The position numbers were made by a program, and so were the translations under genes. The notes beneath the pieces were generated by a model. It made no database searches. It was not told the origin of the DNA and was given only the letters and a program-made list of their open reading frames with translations. A stretch of DNA of 64,000 bases from a bacterium (GTDB lineage Bacteria; Planctomycetota; Planctomycetia; Isosphaerales; Isosphaeraceae): NCBI GenBank assembly GCA_016125085.1, contig WGMM01000027.1:62001-126000 (forward strand), written 5' to 3'. Positions 54,921 through 61,987 of this stretch are shown here, piece after piece. Within the stretch, counting starts at the first letter, position 1; each line of letters begins with the position of its first letter.

Positions 54921-55812
54921 GGCCGCCTATCTCCCGACGACGATCGAGAGCTTCGCCGCTCAGACGAAACGACCGGATCTCTGGGTGATCGTCAATGACG
55001 GTTCGTCGGACGATACCGGTGCGATCGCCGACGCCGCGGCTGCGAAATACGACTGGATTCGCGTGCTGCACCGGCCTGCCGGCACTCAGCGCCGCGTGGG
55101 GCCCGGCGTGATCGAGGCGTTCTACGCCGGTCTCGATTCCGTGCCTGACTGGCGGACTTACGACTTCATCTGCAAAACAGACGGTGACCTGGCCTTTCAG
55201 CCCCGGTATTTCGAGATTCTTCTGGGCCGGTTCCGAGACAACCCTCGCCTCGGTTCAGCCAGCGGCAAAGTCTTCACACCGAACGAAACGGGCGTTTTCG
55301 AGGAAGAACGGATCGGCCCCGGTTTTTCGTTCGGCTGCGCCAAGCTCTATCGCCGGACTTGTTTCGAAGAGATCGGCGGATTCGTGCGTCAGGTCATGTG
55401 GGACGGCATCGATTGCCACCGCAGCCGTATGTTGGGCTGGGAGGTCGTCAGTTTCGATGACCCTGAACTGGCGATTCAGCACTTCCGCCGAATGGGGTCC
55501 AGCTTTCAGAGCATTTACCACGGCCGCCGCCGCTGGGGCAGGGGGCAATACTTCATGGGCACGCACCCTCTCTATATGCTGGGCATCTTCGGCTACCGAA
55601 TGTTCGAGAAACCGTACTTCCTTGGTGGATTGAACATTCTGATCGGCTACGTGCATGCGGCCCTGACCGGTGCCCCGCGTTACGATGACCCGGAATTCCG
55701 CAAGTTCCTCCGTAATTGGCAACTTGAAGAGCTGAAACACAGGATTCTCGGACGTACGACACAGAAAGTGCCGCAGGCGAGCGGCGCGAACTCCGGGAAG
55801 TCAGTCGAATGA
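54847..55812 (+). CDS. GT2-family glycosyltransferase
   Basis: 321 aa. The GT-A fold signature is LLVISPVKDEAAYLPTTIES, VIVNDGSSDDTGAIAD and the DxD-like FICKTDGDLAFQP; further motifs are FGCAKLYRRTCFEEIGGFVR and HFRRMGSSFQSIYHGRRRWG. Shortly after comes a hydrophobic stretch (GGLNILIGYVHAALTG). It begins inside the end of the preceding gene and overlaps the flippase gene by four bases, so all three are coupled. Confidence 0.88.
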   Translation: MSDWTTAPNSESSQRLLVISPVKDEAAYLPTTIESFAAQTKRPDLWVIVNDGSSDDTGAIADAAAAKYDWIRVLHRPAGTQRRVGPGVIEAFYAGLDSVPDWRTYDFICKTDGDLAFQPRYFEILLGRFRDNPRLGSASGKVFTPNETGVFEEERIGPGFSFGCAKLYRRTCFEEIGGFVRQVMWDGIDCHRSRMLGWEVVSFDDPELAIQHFRRMGSSFQSIYHGRRRWGRGQYFMGTHPLYMLGIFGYRMFEKPYFLGGLNILIGYVHAALTGAPRYDDPEFRKFLRNWQLEELKHRILGRTTQKVPQASGANSGKSVE

Positions 55813-57047
55813 GCACCGGTGGAGAATCACGCCAGGTCCGAAAGAGCCTGGGCTGGACGACGATGGCCCAATTCGCCGGCCTGGGTATCCGCCTGGTCAG
55901 TACGGTCGTCGTCGCACGTTTTCTCCCGCCTTCGGCTTATGGCCTGCTGGGCGCGGCCATGGCTGCTGTGACGATGCTCGAATGGCTGACCGATCTGGGG
56001 ATCGTGCCCGGGCTGACCCGAAGCGCGAACGGCGATCGTGAGGACTGGATCCGCACGGGCTGGTCGTTGAACTTCACGCGCGGAGTCGGGCTGGCTCTCG
56101 CCGGTGTTCTTCTGGCCTGGCCCTGGTCGATGCTGATGCGACAGCCCGAGCTTGGACCGATTCTGGCGGCGCTGGCACTTCGACCTGCGATTCTGGCACT
56201 TCGCTCGCCCGGTTCGCTGCTTTACCGTCGTCGCATGAACTTCAAGGCGGTCGCGATCGAAGAAGTCCTGCAAACCCTTGCCGGGGCAACGGCCACCCTG
56301 GTTACGGCCGTACTTACCGGATCGGTCTGGGCACTCGTGGTCGGCACGCTCGTCGGTGCGGCGTCTGTCGTGGCGACGAGTTACGTCCTGGCCCCAGGCC
56401 GGCCCCGCTTCACATGGAATGCCGATGCCCTGAAAGAGCTGCGACATTTCGGCACGGGCGTGATGCTGAACACGATCGCCATGGCGATGAGCCAGAACCT
56501 GGACCGGCTCGCTGGCCCGCGCGTGGTGACGATCGAAGAGCTTGGCCTTTATTCGGTCGCGGCGAATCTTGCGGCTGTCGGAGAGGGCCTGCTCGTCCGA
56601 ATGTGCGACGTTCACTTCGCAGCCCTCAGTCGAAAACCGATACCGGCCGATCAGACGGCAGAACATTCCCGCGTCCGGCGAAGGCTGCTTCTGCCGTACA
56701 TCGCCTTTTTTGCCGTGGCTGTCATTGCCGCACCTTTCGTGGTTCGAACGCTTTACGACGCCAGATACCATGCCGCGGGCTTCGTACTCAGCATATTGCT
56801 GGTCCGCCTGGCTGTGCGGACAGCGACGCTGTTCGAATTCCAGAAGTTGCTGGCTGGCGGAAAGATCCGCCCGGCAACTCTCGGCTATGTCGCCGCGATT
56901 CCCGTGCAGGCGATTGGCTTGTGGCTCGTTTCACGATCGACGAATTCCGGCGGGGAACTGCTCGCAGTCGTCGGTGTCGTGGTCGCCATCGTCCATTTTG
57001 CCGTGCAGACGGCCACCGCCCGGATGAGAAGCTTACCAACGAAGTGA
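55809..57047 (+). CDS. Wzx-like polysaccharide flippase (MOP superfamily)
   Basis: 412 aa, largely hydrophobic with about 12 expected helices. Motifs: RKSLGWTTMAQFAGLGIRLV, VVARFLPPSAYGLLGAAMAA, LALAGVLLAWPWSMLMRQPE, and FGTGVMLNTIAMAMSQNLDR (the MOP repeat start). It would flip lipid-linked repeat units across the inner membrane for the polymerase at 53280. Start overlaps the GT2 gene. It ends the rightward run. Confidence 0.88.
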   Translation: MSTGGESRQVRKSLGWTTMAQFAGLGIRLVSTVVVARFLPPSAYGLLGAAMAAVTMLEWLTDLGIVPGLTRSANGDREDWIRTGWSLNFTRGVGLALAGVLLAWPWSMLMRQPELGPILAALALRPAILALRSPGSLLYRRRMNFKAVAIEEVLQTLAGATATLVTAVLTGSVWALVVGTLVGAASVVATSYVLAPGRPRFTWNADALKELRHFGTGVMLNTIAMAMSQNLDRLAGPRVVTIEELGLYSVAANLAAVGEGLLVRMCDVHFAALSRKPIPADQTAEHSRVRRRLLLPYIAFFAVAVIAAPFVVRTLYDARYHAAGFVLSILLVRLAVRTATLFEFQKLLAGGKIRPATLGYVAAIPVQAIGLWLVSRSTNSGGELLAVVGVVVAIVHFAVQTATARMRSLPTK

Positions 57048-57101
57048 GGGAATCTCAGCCGGACGTGGACCCGTTACGCGAGCCGAATGAAAGAGATCCG
57101 C

Positions 57102-58043
57102 TCAGCCTGCCTTTGCCTTCGTGCCTGGCACAGGCGGTGTTCGGCCCGTGAGCGCATTGAGAAGCGTTCGGGCCTGAACACCCGCGTGGGCTCGCTCAGC
57201 AGTTCGACCCGGGCGGAAGATCGAACGAAGCACCTTACGGGGCACGTCGAGGGCATCGAGTATCCAGACCGCCGCCGCAGCCAGCAGACCCCGATTTTTC
57301 CGAAACCACCTGTGTTTGCCATAGAGATACCAGGCATGCAGATCCGCCCGACGAGAAGCGTCGTCGCCTCCGCCGCTGGCACCACCGTAATGGCGAATTG
57401 TCGCACCTTCGTAAGGGATGACTCCCCAGCCGTGATTGACCAGTTGCTGAGAAAGATCGGCGTCTTCCCAGTACATCCAGTAGGATTCGTCGAGCCCGCC
57501 GCCGACATCGCCCAGTGCGGCTTTTCGCAGAATCAGGCAAGTGCCGGCAAGCCAGCCATCGTGATGCGACTTTACCGGCCGGGGCGGTAATTTTAATGCT
57601 TCTCGCCATAATGCGCCGACCCTGGGCCAGGCATAGATGCAGGATTGCGGCAAGTCGTCCGGGCCGAGCAGCTTCGGGCTGGTCGCACCCACGTTCGGGT
57701 GCTGGTCAAGCCATTTCACGGCGGAACTGAGCGCCGGGTCCATCAGCCGGGTGTCGGAATTGAGCAGGACGACAAAATCGCCTCGGGCCTTTGCGATCCC
57801 CAGGTTGTTCGCACCTGCAAAGCCCGCGTTCCGGCCTGACTGGATCACCGTCACTTCCGGGAATCGTTCCCGAACCATGGCCTCGGATCCGTCACGGCTC
57901 GAATTGTCGACGACGATCACCTGCGATTTCGGCTCGAATTCCCGCAGGCTGGTCAGGCAATCAGCCAGAAGCTCACGCGTGTTGTAACTGACGATCACTA
58001 CGGATATGCGATCTTGATTTTTGGAACTGTCGACGGATTCCAT
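57102..58043 (-). CDS. GT2-family glycosyltransferase, rhamnosyltransferase-like
   Basis: 313 aa. ISVVIVSYNTRELLADCLTS, VIVVDNSSRDGSEAMV, GRNAGFAGANNLGIAKARGD, the metal-binding LLNSDTRLMDPAL, and SYWMYWEDADLSQQLVNHGW. This is the WcaA/rhamnosyltransferase type. The C-terminal 60 residues are basic. It is the first of two leftward genes inside an otherwise rightward locus; the next (58075) starts upstream, 31 bases away, so they are probably one unit. Confidence 0.88.
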   Translation of the reverse strand: MESVDSSKNQDRISVVIVSYNTRELLADCLTSLREFEPKSQVIVVDNSSRDGSEAMVRERFPEVTVIQSGRNAGFAGANNLGIAKARGDFVVLLNSDTRLMDPALSSAVKWLDQHPNVGATSPKLLGPDDLPQSCIYAWPRVGALWREALKLPPRPVKSHHDGWLAGTCLILRKAALGDVGGGLDESYWMYWEDADLSQQLVNHGWGVIPYEGATIRHYGGASGGGDDASRRADLHAWYLYGKHRWFRKNRGLLAAAAVWILDALDVPRKVLRSIFRPGRTAERAHAGVQARTLLNALTGRTPPVPGTKAKAG

Positions 58044-58074
58044 CGGAATATGTCCTGAATCCAGGAGGATTCGA

Positions 58075-59274
58075 TCACGGATGAACTGTTGCGGTCTGCC
58101 GGTGTATCGCCCGAAGAAATTCAGCGTAACGCATGCTTTGCTTGTCCCACGTCCATTCGTTCACAGCCCGGGCTCGCGCGAGCTGGCCCAGTTCGGAGGA
58201 TCGAGAAGGATCAAGAGCCTTCATCAGGCACTCGGAGACTCCTTCCGCCCCGTCAGGATCCGGGAAGTAATTCGCCGCATCAGCCAGGATCCATCGCGCA
58301 GTGGGAACGTCGGGAGCGACGATAGGAAGCGCAGTGGCCGCCGCTTCCAGATAGACGATCCCGAACGGTTCATGGACGTTCATGTGCAGAAGCGCATCGG
58401 CCCGACGGTAAATCGCCGGCATAAGTTCGAGCGGCATTGAGCCGGCGAAATGATGTCGTCCGGGCAGAAGATGTCCGGCGAGTCCGACCAGATCCGATTT
58501 CAGCGGTCCGTCGCCGACGACCAGCAGGAACGTGCCGGGGCTGCGGGAGACAGCCTTTATCGCTGCGTCCACTCGCTTTTCTTGCGTAAGCGCTGCGCAG
58601 ACGAGAACGATTTTCGTGCCGCTCTCGGACGCTGGCAAGTGCTCTTCGATGCCGACTGGCAAACTTCGGTCCTCACTGAATCGGTGAGGGCGGAACCGGT
58701 CGATATCGACGCCATTTCCGATGATGACCGTCGGAAACCTGCCCCGGCATCGAGACTCGTGCTCAGGGCTGACACAGACGAGCCCCTCACATCCGAAAAA
58801 CCGATATTCCCGGTTGCCGGCACGCACAGGCCAGTCGCCATTCTGGGTGACGAATACGAATGCGGGCGCATGCCTGAAAGAGGTCCGCCGCACGATCCAT
58901 GGAATCCACGGGTAGGAGCAGCCGATGGCCACATCGAAGCGGGATGGTCGGAAACGGCCACTCAGACGCATCGACAAAGCGAAGAAGAACTCTTCCCAGG
59001 CCATGAAGTTACGGAAGGCCGGCAGACCTGGCCAACGGCGGAAACGGTCGCGTCCCGGGGCACTGACGACGACGTGATCCAGCCCGTCGAGCCCTTCCGA
59101 GCCCATCCCGATGAGCGTGACCTGAAAGTCCGGCAATGCCGAGAGCCGGCGTGCGATTTCGATGAAGGCCGTCTCAGCCCCCCTTCGAACAGTGCCAAGG
59201 CCGGGCAGAATCATTGCCAGCCGGATCGGCGTCCCGGGGTTCCGGTCTTCGGAATTCGAACGATCGGGGCTCAT
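58075..59274 (-). CDS. GT4-type glycosyltransferase
   Basis: 399 aa from the ATG at 59274; an in-frame ATG at 59331 is possible. N-terminal IRLAMILPGLGTVRRGAETA, then VNLIGNGVDIDRF-like, LVCAALTQEKRVDAAIKAVS, LLVVGDGPLKSDLVGLAGHL and ADALLHMNVHEPFGIVYLEA with PIVAPDVPTARWIL. The GT-B fold acts on nucleotide-sugar donors in the cytoplasm. Its start overlaps the region upstream of the WecG/TagA gene at 59436, read in the opposite direction, so the two share a divergent control region of about 160 bases. Confidence 0.86.
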   Translation of the reverse strand: MSPDRSNSEDRNPGTPIRLAMILPGLGTVRRGAETAFIEIARRLSALPDFQVTLIGMGSEGLDGLDHVVVSAPGRDRFRRWPGLPAFRNFMAWEEFFFALSMRLSGRFRPSRFDVAIGCSYPWIPWIVRRTSFRHAPAFVFVTQNGDWPVRAGNREYRFFGCEGLVCVSPEHESRCRGRFPTVIIGNGVDIDRFRPHRFSEDRSLPVGIEEHLPASESGTKIVLVCAALTQEKRVDAAIKAVSRSPGTFLLVVGDGPLKSDLVGLAGHLLPGRHHFAGSMPLELMPAIYRRADALLHMNVHEPFGIVYLEAAATALPIVAPDVPTARWILADAANYFPDPDGAEGVSECLMKALDPSRSSELGQLARARAVNEWTWDKQSMRYAEFLRAIHRQTATVHP

Positions 59275-59435
59275 CGGTTTGGCATCGAAATTCACGTGAT
59301 CCGAAGGTGATCCTTTACCGAATCCCGGCAAGTACGAATCGAATTCGATGCAAATTCGTTGCCGAAAGCGGTTCGATGTGTCAGATTATTGGTTCGTCAG
59401 CATCGGAAATCCAGAGCAGAGTGCGAACATACGAC

Positions 59436-60296
59436 ATGCCCGACTCGTCACCCGCATCGAATTCGCCATCCGAGAATCATAACTACGACGTGACCCAGGG
59501 CCTTTCCGAAGCGATCACCTGGGCGAAGCGTCCGGCGGAAGCGGTCGGCATTCCGGTCGTGAAGGTCTTCGGCTTGCCTTGCGCAAAAGTGAGTCAGGCG
59601 GAGACGCTCGATATCGTCGATCGTTTCATTCTGGAACGGACTCCCCGGCTCATCATCACGGCGAATTTGCATTTTGCGATGTTGTCGCAGGTCTCGCCGA
59701 TCTTGCGATGGCTCAATCGGAAGGCCGATCTCGTACTTGCCGACGGCATGCCCCTGGTGTGGGCCAGTCGTTCGAAGGGCAGGGCGAATCGCTTGCCGGA
59801 GCGCGTGACCGGGGCGGATCTTGTCCCCGCGCTGTGCGAACGGGCCGCTGAACTCGGGCATCGCGTCTATTTTCTCGGTGGGGCCGAAGGGGTCGCTGAG
59901 GAAGCCGTTCGAAGAGTCATGGAGAAATCGCCGGACCTCAACGTCGTCGGGATCGATGCGCCCCACTTTGCGAAACTGACGCCAGCCGAACGTGAAGAAG
60001 TCGTCCATAGAATTCGTTCCACCCGTGCGGACCTGCTCTTCGTTGCCCTTGGTCAACCGAAGGGCGAACTCTGGCTGGCGGAGAATCTCGAAAAACTCGG
60101 CGTGCCCGTGAGTATCCAGATCGGCGCAAGTCTCGACTTCCTCGCCGGAAGGGTCAAGCGGGCACCGGTGTGGATCCAGCGCATCGGGATGGAATGGTTC
60201 TGGCGGCTGGCGAGCGAGCCAGGCCGGCTATTTACCCGATACCTGTCCAACGCTCTTTTTCTCATTCGCAAAGCTCTGCATGGCAAAGGCGATTGA
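59436..60296 (+). CDS. WecG/TagA/CpsF-family glycosyltransferase
   Basis: 286 aa from the ATG at 59436; ATG 59376 is also in frame. Family motifs: IITANLHFAMLSQVSPILRW, ADLVLADGMPLVWASR, RVTGADLVPALCERAAELGH, YFLGGAEGVAEEAV, LLFVALGQPKGELWLAE and IGASLDFLAGRVKRAPVWIQ. These enzymes add N-acetylmannosaminuronic or related residues to lipid-linked sugars. The length and both blocks are normal. Followed 57 bases later by a GT4 gene. Confidence 0.9.
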   Translation: MPDSSPASNSPSENHNYDVTQGLSEAITWAKRPAEAVGIPVVKVFGLPCAKVSQAETLDIVDRFILERTPRLIITANLHFAMLSQVSPILRWLNRKADLVLADGMPLVWASRSKGRANRLPERVTGADLVPALCERAAELGHRVYFLGGAEGVAEEAVRRVMEKSPDLNVVGIDAPHFAKLTPAEREEVVHRIRSTRADLLFVALGQPKGELWLAENLEKLGVPVSIQIGASLDFLAGRVKRAPVWIQRIGMEWFWRLASEPGRLFTRYLSNALFLIRKALHGKGD

Positions 60297-60353
60297 GAAA
60301 TCAGGATTGGCTCATACCGGGGCAGAGGCATCGATGCTACAAGCGATAACGGC

Positions 60354-61580
60354 ATGAAAATCCTCTACGGCCATTGCCTTTCTGACCCGAATCATCCGGC
60401 CGCCAGGATGGTTCATTCGATCGCTGAAGAACTTCGGAAACCTGGCGACGACGTTCAGGTTCACGAACCTGAAGTGGCACCGAGGAAAACGGAACAGAAA
60501 GCGACCGGAATCGCTGCGAGCACGGGCAAACGCTTTCAGCGTCTGCGAAATTTCTTATGGTTCGCGAAGACGATCCGGCATGACCGCCGGGCACTCGAAG
60601 CCGATATCGCTGCGATCAAAGCATTTCGCCCCGACGTCGTGCTGGCGAGACACGACGCCTATCGCGGTTCGCTGGTGCGTGCGGCCAGGGCCTGTGGCGT
60701 GCCTGTGGTCGTCTATGCGGACGCACCGGTCGCACACGAGACGCGCCACTGGTCCGACGATTCCCTGGCCGCTTCGAAGCGGTTTCATCCGCCCGGACTC
60801 GTCGAATATTACGAAAAGCGCCACCTGGCTATGAGTTCTGCGATCGTCGCAGTCAGTGAGCCCGGTAAAAGGTGCCTTGAAGCGTACGGCCTCGACGTGC
60901 CGATAACCGTCATCCGCAATGGAGTCGACGAAGCGTTTCTCGGCGAATTGCCGGGGCCGGATCGTAAACGTCAGATGCGGCTGCAGTACGGAATCGACAC
61001 TCCGTTTCTCGCAGGTTTCGTAGGTACGTTCAAGCCGTTCCACGGAACTGCGCTGTTGGCCGAACTTATGAAACGAACTGCGGACTGGACCGACTTGCGG
61101 TGGATCCTTGTCGGTGATGGCCCGCGCAAGTCTGAGCTTCTTAGAAGTCTGGGCGAATCGGCAAGTCAGGTGACGGATCTGGGCCGTCAGCCCGGGCATC
61201 GACTGCCCGAACTCTACAGGCTTATGGATTTTGCGGTCGCGCCCTATCCGCCGAGCGAACAGCCTTTTCACTTTTGCCCGCTCAAGATTCTCGAGGCCGA
61301 AGCTTCGGGAGCGGTGGTACTTGCGAGCGCGCGAGGCGACATTCCCGCTCTTTTGGGCCAGGGTGCCTGTGGCGTCGTCGTTCCGGACGATTCCGTCGAA
61401 ACCTGGGCAGCGAGTTTGAGGTCATTGATGAATGATCCGGAGCGTTTGAGGAAATTATCGCTCGAAGCGCGTGAGATGATCGAAAATCATTACACATGGA
61501 ACAACTCGGCACGCAATCTGCGTATAATACTGGAACGAGCTGCCGAGTCGGGAGTCACGAACAGGGGAAAATCACGATAG
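60354..61580 (+). CDS. GT4-type glycosyltransferase
   Basis: 408 aa. MKILYGHCLSDPNHPAARMV at the start, VVLARHDAYRGSLVRAARA, VSEPGKRCLEAYGLDVPITV, RNGVDEAFLGELPGPDRKRQ, AGFVGTFKPFHGTALLAELM, WILVGDGPRKSELLRSL and CPLKILEAEASGAVVLASAR. A typical GT-B enzyme building the repeat unit. It lies 20 bases before the STAS gene, so the genes at 60354, 61601 and 61984 probably form one operon. Confidence 0.88.
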   Translation: MKILYGHCLSDPNHPAARMVHSIAEELRKPGDDVQVHEPEVAPRKTEQKATGIAASTGKRFQRLRNFLWFAKTIRHDRRALEADIAAIKAFRPDVVLARHDAYRGSLVRAARACGVPVVVYADAPVAHETRHWSDDSLAASKRFHPPGLVEYYEKRHLAMSSAIVAVSEPGKRCLEAYGLDVPITVIRNGVDEAFLGELPGPDRKRQMRLQYGIDTPFLAGFVGTFKPFHGTALLAELMKRTADWTDLRWILVGDGPRKSELLRSLGESASQVTDLGRQPGHRLPELYRLMDFAVAPYPPSEQPFHFCPLKILEAEASGAVVLASARGDIPALLGQGACGVVVPDDSVETWAASLRSLMNDPERLRKLSLEAREMIENHYTWNNSARNLRIILERAAESGVTNRGKSR

Positions 61581-61600
61581 GCCGCCGTGAGGCGAATCGC

Positions 61601-61987
61601 GTGCACCAAAAAGTCTACGAAATCATCGAAGTTCACGATTTCGACCGGTATCGTACCGGGGCGAATGCCGCCGTGGGCCTTACCGGTCCGAGAAAGATCG
61701 TAGCGGAACCTCGCATGATTGACGCACTCAATGGTCCGGAGCTGTTCGAAGGTATGCGGGCGGCCATGCTCGCTGAGCCGCCAGGATACTGGATCATCGA
61801 CCTGACTGCGGTTCGTTTTATGGATTCGGCGGCGATTTCGGCTCTGGTGGCGCTCATTCAGGATCCCCAGGTCGGATCGAGGATCTCACTGGAAGGTGTC
61901 GATAAAGACTTGCGTTCACGCTGGCCCGGCGTCTTCGGTTCCGGCGGGATCGCTGGCCCACGGTCGATCGCGGAGACTGGCCCATGA
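61601..61987 (+). CDS. STAS-domain protein (anti-sigma-antagonist-like)
   Basis: 128 aa from the GTG at 61601, which has GAGG nine bases upstream. The STAS core reads DRYRTGANAAVGLTGPRKIV, NGPELFEGMRAAMLAEPPGY, then the key helix-start WIIDLTAVRFMDSAAISALV and VGSRISLEGVDKDL. The Ser after the Asp (MDSAA) is where SpoIIAA-type proteins are phosphorylated. In other bacteria STAS proteins set partner-switch control of sigma factors or bind small ligands. Its place between a glycosyltransferase and a chain-length gene suggests it controls polysaccharide output (inference). It overlaps the next gene by four bases. Confidence 0.78.
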   Translation: MHQKVYEIIEVHDFDRYRTGANAAVGLTGPRKIVAEPRMIDALNGPELFEGMRAAMLAEPPGYWIIDLTAVRFMDSAAISALVALIQDPQVGSRISLEGVDKDLRSRWPGVFGSGGIAGPRSIAETGP